This document shows positions 9,399 to 20,592 of a stretch of DNA of 64,000 bases, piece after piece (position 1 is the stretch's first letter; each line of letters starts with the position of its first letter). The position numbers and the translations under genes are program-made. Under the pieces are notes generated by a model. The model was not told the origin of the DNA. It saw nothing but the letters and a program-made list of their open reading frames with translations, and searched no databases. Origin of the DNA: Sordariomycetes sp. S80-01Y. Taxonomy: Eukaryota > Ascomycota > Sordariomycetes. The stretch lies in the NCBI GenBank assembly GCA_037042185.1, contig JAXQJY010000031.1, positions 1 to 64,000 on the forward strand. Reading direction: 5' to 3'.

Positions 9399-12118
9399 CT
9401 AACCCCCTGGGTTTGTCTGGAGGCTCCCACTCGGGTTCCAGGGAAACTTGTTAATCGCAATCTCCCCTATGAAGCTCCCCAGATCTGGGGAAGCCTGACT
9501 CATGTCGTAAAGACAGACTGGCTGCTCCGTGCCGAAAGTATCCTCCTCGACGATTGTCGAAGTCTCATCAAATGACAACCTTACTCCGTGGATTGTGCGT
9601 CGGCTTACATCACCCGCAAAGTAGTTCTGCGGTGCAACGGCAAAAGATGTTGTGGCGGTTGTCGTGACGGTGTTTGGAAGATCTGCTGTGTTGGGTAAAT
9701 GATGTGTGCCCAGGTTGACATAGCTATAGCGACTTGTTAGGCAATTGCATTCGGCCATGAAAAGAATTGGGATTGCTTACAGGACAATGTCTTCTTGTTC
9801 GAGGCTTTCGCTGTTGAAAAACTTATTGAAGTCGACAGCGGGATGATGCGGATCGTAGCTGTTGTAGGCATACGCGCTCTTCGGTTCCGTATCGTGACGC
9901 TGGAGAGCATACAAGTGATGGTTGGCCCAGTTGGCTGCCTGACCAAGGGCTGTCGAAGACTTCACGGTCAGATGAGCAGCGCTCCCGCTGTCTGGGGTTA
10001 ATGTTAGAAATATCCTAGACCCGTCGCCACCCGTCAACGTACTTGGAAAGATCCGATAGCCTGGAGCCTCTCCGTAGGAGTTCAGCTTATCTTTGTTGAC
10101 GACAGCGTAAGATGCGGCCCCATTTCGGGCCCAAGTAATCTTGCCGTCATCTTCGTTCGTAATATACGTGTTTTCAACCTTCATGGTGTTGAGAGGCAAG
10201 CCATCCGACCAGGGGTAGCTATTCCTTATCAGCCCTTCGTGTTCCATATCTGAAAAGCGGATACCTACATCTTAGTGCTTGGAACGAACTCCGATTTCAA
10301 CAAACTGTTCTTTACCCCCTTGATGTCGAAGTCGACCTTGAAGTTAATGACGTGGTCGTGCATGGAGCCGGAAAGATTATCGTAAATGTGGAATCCGTAA
10401 TCACCGTCTCCCGACCAAAACGCTCCTTGGATGTACCCCGAAGCTCTGACAGTTACCGCGACGGATCCGTCGTAGTGAAACGCATACTCAAACAGATAGT
10501 CGTAGTTGCCAACAGTTGAGACAGCACGTACGACAAAGGCAATGTTCTTTGTGGCAGAAACGTAGGTACCAGTCAAATGACGTTGAATAGGATACCCGGT
10601 ATCGTATTCAAAGAGACATAAGCTGTTGGGGTGTATGTGCGTCGTTTCGCTGATGTAAAAGCTTGTGTTGAGATACGTGGCGTGGGAGGGGCAGTCGAAC
10701 CCGTCGACGAGGTTCCACTGGCTGGTGCCCATGCCGTAAGAGGAATCAAGGTATGCTGAGTTTGCGTGCAATGGATCCTGGGACGCGTAATGCGCTAGCG
10801 CCTCCTGGAGCCCCAGCTCGTAGATGAAGCGCTCGCCCTTGTATCTTATGTCGTGTAGCTGCATGCCGACCTCTCTGTGGTTGGAGATGTAGAAGCTAAA
10901 GTCCACTACGTTCCGTCAGATGACTCCAGTGGCTGATTCTCTTAGAAGGGAAAAACTCACTCCACTCAACGAAATTTTCTTCTCTATCGATGCCAAACCG
11001 TGGGCCGTCGGGCTGGACAGAGACGGGCGGATGCAGTTCATCTCGGGGCAACTTTTCTCCCCGATGATCAGTGGACGTCCAAGCGCCGTCAACGACCGGC
11101 CCTGGCTTGCGCTTGATATCCTGTATGCCTGTCATGAACGCGTCTGTGGTAGGCCAGTAGTGACCGTCATAGTACCAACCGACCACCCGCCATTTCGATG
11201 GATCTCGGCCGGTCAGATCAACCTTGAACTGGAGGCCTGTGGGCAGAATAGTCTCCGAGAAGAAGTCCCCTGTATGTGCAGAGTAGAACTCGTTCCATTG
11301 ATAGACCCTGTCACCACTGTGCATCAGCGGATCACTGCCCGCGATCAATAAGTTGTCGTCCTTGGCACCTGTTGCAGTCTACCGGTGGTCAGCTACGCTT
11401 CGCGGGCCACGTAAAATTGACAGCCGAACTCACCCCATTCAGAAGATCTTTCGTGACCTTTTTAATCTGGGTTCCTACTTCCAAGTTAAACGCCGCGATA
11501 GCCTCGCTGTCGGCATTGTATACCCTGGTACGGCCGCGCCCTGAGGTGAAGATGTGGTTCAGTTCCTTGTGTTGGCCCTTCGTATTGCTCAGGGGCAGCG
11601 GCCCAATCATATATTCCTGAATATATGGCTCGTCTTGCGAATTGAACTGCAGAGTTGCTCGGGCATAGCGATCGGGAGTAGGTCCATTTTCGTCGAGGTA
11701 AGCCAGCGAATCCTTCTTGTCTGGTTGCAGAATGTCCATAGTCACAATGACATTGTCCCACCTAGATTCAGTTGCCACTTAGTATGCAAGTAACCGACTC
11801 GACGAACAAATGTATGCATGAAAAGACTTACGACGTGGAATTGACAATGGCAGTCAAATTGAGATCCTCCTGTGCATGGAGATACGCGGTGACATCGGCG
11901 TACTCCTTGTCGGTGAGGCTCTGGAAAATGTTCTTTCGTGGCGCCGTAATCGCATTGTTTTGGCTGGGCTCACATTTCGCCGTCGAAGTAGAATCGTCTC
12001 GCGGTGTCCGTGGACGAGCCAGTGAGTGTGACTGTGCAGCTGGCCGGCTAATATTTGGACGAGCTGACACGTGCGCCACGATATGTAAAACAACCCCCAA
12101 GAACTGTACAGCACGCAT
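9399..12118 (-). CDS. Secreted copper-containing primary amine oxidase
   Basis: Copper amine oxidases deaminate primary amines to aldehydes, with H2O2 and ammonia, using a topaquinone made from an active-site Tyr. An ATG at 12118 opens a signal peptide (MRAVQFLGVVLHIVAHVSA). Exons 12118-11832, 11761-11434 and 11378-10961 join in frame, and exon 4 begins at 10905. The motif NYDY gives the topaquinone Tyr at about residue 479. The base Asp lies in AYLDSSYGMG (about 398), copper His ligands in HDH (about 527 and 529), and the late conserved block NLGTHHLPNTADLPNTV is present. The last intron lies between DIVL and YVNLG, near 9735-9776. One junction, exon 4 to 5 near 10245-10320, is unresolved: the obvious gap is too short for an intron and the frame changes. 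The protein is otherwise full length (about 800 aa). Confidence 0.88.
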
Positions 12119-14516
12119 GATTGCTATTACACGGCAGCGAACGTCGTGGAGAGAGAATTCTCGAGTCCAAGTTGCCGGATGAACAGCTTTAATACGCGGT
12201 GTTCTGTCTCACGAGTTCGGTCGGGAGGCCTTGCTTTTGGCCAATGCAAAGTGACAGGGCATGATCAGCAAGCGGTGGCTGCATTCACTGGAACTACGGC
12301 CATCGGATCTCCAGACGGTGAGCCGCGCAGCCGCGGGGAGCAACCGGAGTGCATCGCAGGAGCCAATCAAGTGAAGAGAGCCCTGGGTGCCTTGGGATCG
12401 CTTGCATGATGCCCATGTTATTGGCAAAGGCTGAATGAATATATACGCTACAGCACATGATATTGGAAGGCTAGTGCGAGATCTGCATGAGCTGAAGGGG
12501 AAACCCAGGTGCCGGCACGCTATACGCGATCGTCGAGAGATCTTTCTGGGCGAAGAGCGCACATAACAGGCAATGATCTGCAACGCGGCACGCGACGGCC
12601 CGGGTCGGGCTCGAACATTTCGCAGAGAAAGCCAGGTCTACCAGTTAGCACCTCGATTGCTTTTGCCAAAAAGGAAAAACAGGCTCCCCAGGCAACCTCC
12701 TTGCATCTTTGACTAATTACGAGCACGGCCACATGACGCAGGGGATGAGACAGGGCCCTCGACTCCTCCAAGACTTCTTGAGACCATCAATTTCTCGACC
12801 AGCAGCTTACGCACACCGCGCAGGTAAGGAAATGATCGAATTGATGAGGCACATTTGTGACTTTGCATCAAAAATAGGACAAAGGCTCAAAGGCTGCTGA
12901 CTTCTGTCTTCAAACCGCTTTTGTCGCTCCGGTTAGTCGAGCCCGGTCTAGTGGGAGGGTCGTCAGGAACAGAACCTTGTTGCTCGAGATAGTAGCCACA
13001 GTAAGTGGCGCACTTCCCTTATCGCAAGACTGTACAACTCATGTTTTTCCGTTTCCGTAATAAGGAGGCCGATTACATAGCTAAGTGAGCAGTGTGAACG
13101 TGTTAGCAAGTGTTGGAGTTGACAAGCCTGGTCCAATAGTAACTCGCAGCTTGCTCCCACTACAGCCCAGTACCTAGTTTGAGATCAATTGGAAAAGCTT
13201 CAAAGTACTTGGCCATAGGAAATGTTCCAGATCGGCTGTAGCGCAACGACCCTCGTCAGGCACCAAGTAGCAGGATCCGGAAACAATGCCGCAGATATAC
13301 AGTGAGGATTGCCACAGTCAGCCGTAGCTTCTGGCGACCAGAGGTCAGCCAATTGACACCACGCTCCCTCAACCTCGTTGACGCACTTTTCAAAAAAATT
13401 GTCATTGAACTGATATGGTTTCGGTTCGAGTGATGAGAAATCTGCCGTGAGCTGTCTCGCACCGCTACTTCATAATCGTGGGAGACTGCCGCCCACAAAC
13501 GTAGTTTGACCTCTCTAAGTCGCTAATAGGGCGGAGAAGAGCATCCTTAAAATTCCCTATCGATTATTTCCATCTATTTGTTCCACGGTGTTCCCAAATC
13601 TCCATAGATTCTTTCCAAAGATGGGTAAACTATGGGCGGGAGCAACAACACCAACACTTTCATCGAAAACAAGGGGCCCAGATCTTGCGATGTGTTCTAA
13701 CGTAATCAACCAGAGAGGAAAAAAGGCCTACAACCCCTGAAGTATCAGTAAACTGTACGCGGGATTTATTCTGTACCAGGGAGTATTATTCAGATTAAAT
13801 TTACGCAGTTTCTATCAGCACAGCATCCACGTCTGCTCGTGTCCAGGGTAGGTCCACCCACTTCCAGCGCGCAGGAAACTTCCACCATTTTATTATTCAA
13901 ATTCCACTCCATCCATGGTGCTTTTAAAGTAAAGCAATGGGAATATTCGGCAGCCTCGGAGCTTTTGGAGATCTGAGAGCTTCCCTGAAGGCAATCTCGG
14001 ATGTTGGAGTCCATTCTTGTCCACGTGCAAAGTGAAGTGCCTATTCTATCTCCGGTGTAGGGGAAAGTGCCGCATTGGAGCGAGCTGTTTTATGATCAAG
14101 ACTCGATTGGGCTTATTTGTCCATGTTCTAATATTCAAGCGACTCTATGTACATGCTGAAGGACCATAAAGCTCGACAAGGACTTCGTCGCACTGATGCT
14201 ACAGTGCTATGCCGTAGCCTCACCAGGCGCTTGGTTTCGTGGTGTACTCCTGGGAAAGATTTACAGCTATCTTGAGCGCTGCAAGAGATAAATCGGGGGA
14301 CAGAAATTTTTCACGGTTCCGCTTCGACCCCGTCGCATCCTCACCAATCTCTCCATGTGCGTCCGATCTTTGATGGCTAAAGAAGTAAATTGACTGGTGC
14401 CAAGACATTTAGATAATGTCTGTAAACCGTGATTTTATATGTGGCTTCTCGATGTACGGCGTAACCAGGTTCTCATCCCAGACAAGATGACAGACATCAA
14501 GTGCCTTTCTCTACCC
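12119..14516. other. Gene-poor region, nothing recognised
   Basis: About 2.4 kb with no open frame longer than about 125 codons and none with recognisable motifs. The composition is ordinary rather than AT-rich. I see no mobile-element protein or RNA gene. Confidence 0.5.
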
Positions 14517-15797
14517 TCAGATTTGAGCTACCTTTTCCACCAAGGGGAGCGCCATGCTGCTATTGATACCGCACTTTCTATCGAGCTCGGCTACAAGGGT
14601 CTTAGCCTTGTCGGCTAGGGTCTTGATGATATTTCTTGTGTGTTCGAGGCTCCCTGTGCTCTCCATATGTTGAACGGCTTCTCTTTTGATCTCAAGCGCC
14701 GTAGGTTTCTGCGAGAGAACGTTAAGCAGAAACGGGTTCCCTGAGCAGACACGCATGCTGTGAATGATTGGAAATGAAAATTTTCCTTCGGTTAAGTCTT
14801 CATAATAACCCTTCTTCTCCGTGTAGTTTTGGTCTGCCAGGTTCTTGTAGTCATCAGCTATCTGAAATATGAGGCCCAAGATGTCGATCAGAGGAATGCA
14901 ATCAACATCCATATCTGACTCAGACTGCATCAGACGCGCGGCTAGCCTAAAGAGGCCACCTGTTTTGTTGGATATCATCTCTAGGTAGTCACCCTCCGTC
15001 GGGCAGCTAAGGGTATCGCGCCAAAACAGGTCCATTCCCTGACCGCGATGAAGCGCGAGCATCTCCTGAGTGAAGATATTCACGGCTTCCTGCGGTCTTC
15101 TAAGCTTCTGCAGCTCTGCCAAGGCCAGAAAATAGACGAAATTTGCGGAGTTGATCGTTTGAGCGATCCCGTATACGTCATGCGCTGCAGGACGACCTCT
15201 GCGAAGACAGGAATTGTCTTGGATGTCGTCGACAAGTAAGGATGCATTGTGAAGCATACGGATTATCGTGGAGATGGTGGCAAGACTCTCATTTGGCACA
15301 CGCTGCCAGAAATTTAATGCATTGACAAGCTGAGTCCGGAATTCTTTACCGGGCGAAGAGCTGATATAGTCATATGGTCCGCGGATGGTATCCTCTTTGC
15401 GGTCGAACGACCATAAGATTCGTTTGTCGACATCCACGCCATCCAATACGCAATTGATTGTATCGAGGATGCTCAGAGGTCCGGCCTCGATGGAGGGGTT
15501 CCCAAAGGCCTCCGTAGTGGGAACTGGGGCCTCAGACAGGAGGGGCTCTAGCGAGAACAGCTCTGGCTGAGATTCAGCGGTAAAATCGGGTACTCTAAGA
15601 ACTGAATCCTCGATAAGCGGGGCATGCTGTTCGGGAACCCTGTCGGAGGACAGAGCGTCGGGACCGCTATCGAAGGACTGAAACTCTTTAAAATTGCCGG
15701 TGTCTTTTTCGTGTTCTTCTTTTAGATTTAGCGGCCGAGGCATAGTGACTGAGGATAGTGATTTGGAGGCGGGATATGCTTGCTCGGTGGTCGTCAT
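14517..15797 (-). CDS. Geranylgeranyl diphosphate synthase, specialised-metabolism type
   Basis: This intronless gene of 426 codons begins at the ATG at 15797. The class I prenyltransferase domain occupies about residues 135-420. The first Asp-rich motif DDIQD is at 190-194 followed by LRRG, and the second motif DDYKN is at 315-319 with the conserved lead FQIA. Such enzymes add isopentenyl diphosphate to make C20 GGPP in the cytosol. The first 130 residues are an acidic, Ser/Pro-rich extension not needed for the fold. The position beside a P450 and a UbiA-type protein, and 40 kb from a CPS/KS, suggests it is a dedicated second copy supplying diterpene synthesis rather than the housekeeping enzyme. 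Confidence 0.93.
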   Translation of the reverse strand: MTTTEQAYPASKSLSSVTMPRPLNLKEEHEKDTGNFKEFQSFDSGPDALSSDRVPEQHAPLIEDSVLRVPDFTAESQPELFSLEPLLSEAPVPTTEAFGNPSIEAGPLSILDTINCVLDGVDVDKRILWSFDRKEDTIRGPYDYISSSPGKEFRTQLVNALNFWQRVPNESLATISTIIRMLHNASLLVDDIQDNSCLRRGRPAAHDVYGIAQTINSANFVYFLALAELQKLRRPQEAVNIFTQEMLALHRGQGMDLFWRDTLSCPTEGDYLEMISNKTGGLFRLAARLMQSESDMDVDCIPLIDILGLIFQIADDYKNLADQNYTEKKGYYEDLTEGKFSFPIIHSMRVCSGNPFLLNVLSQKPTALEIKREAVQHMESTGSLEHTRNIIKTLADKAKTLVAELDRKCGINSSMALPLVEKVAQI

Positions 15798-17530
15798 CGT
15801 ATCTTAGAATCTCGATTCATGGAGAAAGAATGATTGATCAGAGAGGAGATTCCATTCGAGGACTTCACTAAATATTTCATTTTGCGTGGACAGTGGAGCT
15901 ATTGGGTGGTGCCTATTGCCGAGCGCATCTCCATCACAAGTACACATCAGGCAGGGCGAGTCAATGCTACTCAGTGGAATGATCTGCACCTATGATGGTG
16001 GGTGACGTGACGACCTCAAGGTGGATCGGATCGAAGGAAGGGGAGCATGGTATCGCCTTGATTCTGAAGTTCCACACATAGGAGGCCACGCCCGCTGACG
16101 TGGCTTTGGGTCCAACCAGACGCCCAGGGTGTGGAAATCTAGCAAGATCTCGTACAACCCACGCGTCCAGAGTCACATTTTAGCTTATGAAGGCTCTTTT
16201 GTATTTTACAAGACTCCGTCGCTTCCCAAAGGGTAGTCGAGATCAACTAAGGCGCCGGGAGGTTTCCGATGCTGATCTGTTGTGGCTGAGATAAGACACG
16301 CCAGGAAACAGGCAATAATCACATGCCACAGAGCATCGGAAGACAATGGTAGGAAAGCCTGCGGATCTTCAGGAATTATTTCAAGCAACTGAGGAAGCTG
16401 AGTAAAGGAATTGCCCTGTAAATGCACGAGTTCATGACCTCTTATGGGCAACATAGATGCGTGAAGCATGCGAAGATACGGCCATGGCTCTGATGTGCTG
16501 ACATTCGTTCTAGGCCTTTGTAGGACCTTCTCTTAGACGCTGAATGCTCTCGGAAAGGTCAACTAGCGGTGTTCGGTCTAGTGTGTAGTTTATTCGGCCA
16601 AGTTTGTGTGCACAAAGAATGTGATAGAACGTGCTTGAGTGGCAATCTACTGCAGGCTGTGCCGTCCCGGTTCAGACCTGGCTCTAATTAGAACCCACAT
16701 CCAACAGAGTCACATTCCCCCTACACCTACACCCTATTAGCGTGTTCTCCAATAAGATAATACCCGAGGTCTGCAATATGCACACCCAGCCACACTGGAA
16801 TAGCCCCACTCCCTTGCGACAAGCCTGCTTCCACCACGTAAATCGAACCCTGTCCTTCTGTAGATACGGATCGGCTTATCTTCAGCAATCGCTCCTTTGC
16901 GACTGTTCTATTCGAAATGATCATTGGCGGATCCTAGATAGTCGTAGTTTGAGACAGTGGGACGAGGTTGGGCAGCAGCGTATGTACTCAGTAGCAGCTA
17001 GTGGGGGATCCGTGAACAGTCTGGCGAGACATATACATGTCAATTCCCATAATCGTTCTTGAAGTGAGGTACGCGACTCTAGCTATCCCTGGGTGAGACT
17101 GGTATTTGATCATGGTTGAATCTGGTCGCCTTGGGTACCAATAGAAAACGTGAATATCACTCAGCCCGGGACCATGATCTCGATGAATCCGACACGGCTA
17201 TTCGTCGAGGATCATTCGCTGTTTCATAGGGACGCATGTACGGAGAGATTGATGTGGGTGAGGCCGAGTGTTTGCTCATCGAGTGCATTACGATACTGAA
17301 GATCGCGACCCGCCTAGTAATCACCACGCAATATCGACGCCACCCCCACACCAGTGGTTGCTTAATGCTTTGAAATATCGCAGGATCATACAATACAGTC
17401 TGTGTGATTCCCACCAGGACTACGCCAGTTGTACTGCTTTTCACTACAAGACATTAACTAAATCCCCGACGATCCTGAGGAACGTGCTTGCACTGCACCT
17501 CAGTTATTCCCTCCAACCCCACACAGCATC
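15798..17530. other. Intergenic, no clear gene
   Basis: The start contains the promoter of the minus-strand GGPP synthase. A minus-strand frame at 16206-16469 (87 codons) has one strongly hydrophobic segment (ALWHVIIACFLACLISA) and could be the remnant of a membrane protein's C-terminus, but no family is recognisable. Confidence 0.35.
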
Positions 17531-17701
17531 ATGAATTTTGATCTTATCGGGATTCTCGTTTCCATCATCTTTGCTTTCATAGCATCTTGTGTCTTCAAAC
17601 CAGAGAGAACGCCGATTGAAGAGCTGGATAAGGAATTCATAGGGTCACGGCCGGAGAATAGGCGTAGGTCATACCGAAACTATGCAGATTTGTTGCTGTA
17701 A
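17531..17701 (+). CDS. Short ORF with N-terminal membrane anchor, possibly a gene remnant
   Basis: A 56-codon frame begins with a clean hydrophobic anchor (MNFDLIGILVSIIFAFIASC), followed by a charged segment containing RPENRRRSYRNYADLLL. This resembles the membrane anchor and start of an ER enzyme such as a P450, but no continuation with P450 motifs follows. It may be the first exon of a lost gene in this cluster or an independent small membrane protein. Confidence 0.25.
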   Translation: MNFDLIGILVSIIFAFIASCVFKPERTPIEELDKEFIGSRPENRRRSYRNYADLLL

Positions 17702-18168
17702 TACTGTGAGACTGAGAAATCAACTTCAGATCGAGACTCTAAACGTCGCGGCCAAAAGGGTGACATATAGCGAGCTCTACACGGGGTTCATCGGGAGATT
17801 TGGGACATCTGAGCCTTTTATAAGAATATGTTATGGATCAGTGGCACAAGTATAAATATGCCAGATCAAGGTATAGGAGTCTGATCTAGAGGCAGCCTTA
17901 TCAAGTAGGTCGTGGAAACATCGCGTGTCCAATCAAGGTGTTGAGGATGGGTACTCATTACAGGCGGCTGTACGAGATATCTGCTATATGGCCCACGAGG
18001 ATTAGATTGTAGGCATCGGCCGTTCACTTTAATCCGGTTCTCTCATCTACAGCTGAGGTGGTTGAGAAATGTCTAGGATCCCGTTTTCTGGGCTTCCTCA
18101 AAGTTCATCTACGCCCCTATCAGTAAGCTAACACTAGCTTGTGCTATCGATATTCCCAGTTGAACTCT
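17702..18168. other. Intergenic, no feature seen
   Basis: No open frame is recognisable. The missing catalytic part of the neighbouring ATPase relic is not found here in any frame. Confidence 0.35.
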
Positions 18169-18985
18169 TCATCGAGACTGCCAAAAAGATTGCCAAACTG
18201 CATAACAAGATATCAGGAAGAAGGAAACCAGTAGTGGACCGATCTCCAACCTAACCTTTGCACTTCCCTTCAAAGACTCAACACGTAACTGTAGCAGACC
18301 CACGTGGGAGCTTTTCATTGCCGACTGCGTTACGAGCGCCAGAGCAGTGTCTTCACTTGGCGGTTGCACATTATCAGAAAGATTTGTACCTCTCCAATTC
18401 ATAGTTCCATCATCGGCTTCCAAAATCCTTGAACCGCCGGGCAGCAAGTCGCCCTCATTCCCTTCCACCACGTTTACTAGATTTCGAAGGGGGCGCAATG
18501 TGCAGGGGACTTTGAGTTTAGGTGAGCTGTTGCCTTCCATGTTTAGCTCTGTAACTAGAAGGGTGCCTTTCAGTAGGACCATGTCGCAAGGTATGATCGT
18601 GACAGCGGGATTGGCTGCCAGAGCGACCAGGTCTCCCGGAAGTAGGTCTCTGGTCGTGAGTCTTGTCCATTCGTCGTTCCGAAAGCTCCATAGATCGTAT
18701 GGCTTAATGAATGGGTCTACAAAGTGTCTCAAAGCATTGTGCACCTTGAAGACACTGATGATTTCGATCACGATAACTCCAATCGTGACCAGGCCGAAAT
18801 GACAGCTGTGTGTGAGGACCCATAGTGCAGCAGATACGAATATCTGTATTAAACAAGCGCGATCACTCAAATGCTCTCGAGCTAGCTCAGTGAAGGTTGG
18901 AACGTGGAATTCGAGACAGCGGCGGCTGTGTTTTGCGCTTAGGTTTGAGATATCTCGCACGCTTTCGAGTCCCTTTCCTAAGTCA
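18169..18985 (-). pseudogene. Truncated P5A-type (Spf1-like) P-type ATPase relic
   Basis: About 265 codons resemble the part of Spf1-family ER ATPases from just before M1 through the actuator domain to M3/M4. VPTFTELAREH, IKPYDLWSFRNDEW and RDLLPGDLVAL are close to the family consensus. The frame lacks an ATG at its start. The upstream KGLESVRDIS continues the similarity to about 18985. The frame ends after a final hydrophobic segment, and the phosphorylation domain (DKTGT) and C-terminal half are absent. The actuator motif, normally (S/T)GES, reads EGNS, so the catalytic Glu is lost. It cannot be a working pump. It is probably a leftover partial duplicate of the housekeeping gene. Confidence 0.65.
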
Positions 18986-20592
18986 GTCCCGATTCCTCAA
19001 CGACAGTTCAAGTTCGACCGTGGAATAACGGGAGGACTGAGGAACATACAAGGTTTGTGTTGTCGCCTCCAGGGCGTCTGCTAGAGCTTTCTTTCGAGAT
19101 GACTGCGATCGTGTCTTGCACAGTGAATGCGGGGTGACTCATGGTAGCTGACGATGTTTAGGTTTAGGAGTGGAAGATGCGGATGTTGGCAATGCAAACA
19201 GGGAGCAGTGCAAGTTTTTGGATAGTCTTTTCCTTTCGAAGATCCAGATTCAGACAGAAACATTCAACGAAATCTTGGAAATATGGTGGCAACCCTGATA
19301 GGAGCCGTTTTCCCGACGCAACTGACGTAGTAGGCTCAGGTCTTTGACGGATTTCCAGTGGCCAGTGCCAGCGGCACTGCTACAACAGCTTGGGTAGCTT
19401 TTACTCCACATGCTGACAGATTGCCCGACTTCATACTCTGTTTTGTGTGGTACGTCTGTCCAAGTCTACTCGCATGGGCTATCATTGCGTCGCATTCGCC
19501 GCCGGCTAAAGAGCCATAAGTCAGCTTGGAACAGCGCATGTATTGATGCCTAATACTGGTTATACTACATTTTAGGCCTTGGGTAACACTGAAATGGGGC
19601 TTTGGATTTCTTGGAGCCAAAGGGGGCGGGTTGCTGTCGCTCCGGCCTACCTTGGTTAATGGTGAGGTAAGGTGGTGGAGTAGAAGTCGATACTGGCCAT
19701 TGGCTGTTGACCCCTGTATTGATGGCCTGCACCACGCTACGAGCTTCGGGCCGCCCCTCGCTTGCCTGCCGGAGCCTCTCATGCATATTTCACATGCAGG
19801 AGACTCCTACGGCAGCAAGTTTCGCACCTTAGTCCGTATCTACTAACAACGTCCGTGCAACGATAATCCTGCAACAACGGCATTCCAAGCTACTGTATCG
19901 AACTTCAAGATACATGGATCCCCGTGCGCGTCCATTTTTAGCAGCATCAAAACGGACTATACAGAATTATGACATCAAACCAAAAGTAGATTCCCTTTGA
20001 TGTGTTTACAGATCTATGGAGCTCTTCTCCATCTAACAAGGTAATACTAAATAGAGCACAGAAATTTAGCTGGGTTATTTCTGATTGCCCATTATTGTCA
20101 ATACATGGGGGCTTTTTACGGCGTCAGTGAGAACAATGTGGACCCTCGCTCATCATGTATTTCCCGCTGCAGTGGTGGGTTTGCAGGAAAATCGGGGGTA
20201 GAGATGCCGAACTTTTGATCGGCGATTGATGAGTAAAACAAAATGTTCACAAAGCCAAAGGGCTCGTACTAATGACCTGGAACAAACCCCTCTCTTTACC
20301 TCGTCCCCCGCCGTGGTTCTGGGTCTGAGCCACGAGCCGCATGCGTAGAATAGAATTACAGGCTCGTGATCCAAGGCATCGTGCATCATAATTGGTAAAA
20401 CTGCGGGACTTCTCGCTCGTTGATGAGGTGATGCGTCGCTGCATTAATCCCGCGCTAACAAGGGACGGCCCGTTCTATAAATTACTCTAGGCTGTGTTAC
20501 TCTGAAGTCAACTCTTCTACCTCCCGAAAGCTCCTGTCTATTAAGGGTCGGTTCAGAAAGTCTCGATCTCCGAAACATCTGGAATCTACGAG
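18986..20592. other. Intergenic; promoter of the P450 at its right end
   Basis: No gene is recognised. Several frames on both strands near 19336-19850 overlap each other and have no motifs. The right end carries TATAAAT at 20476-20482, about 115 bp before the P450 start. Confidence 0.4.
20476..20482 (+). promoter_or_regulatory. TATA-like element upstream of P450
   Basis: TATAAAT lies 111-117 bp before the ATG at 20593. No other clear regulatory element was identified. Confidence 0.4.

Noticed and set aside
17531-17701. First exon of a complete P450
   Set aside because: No P450 motif (ExxR, PERF or heme loop) follows on the plus strand before 20593.
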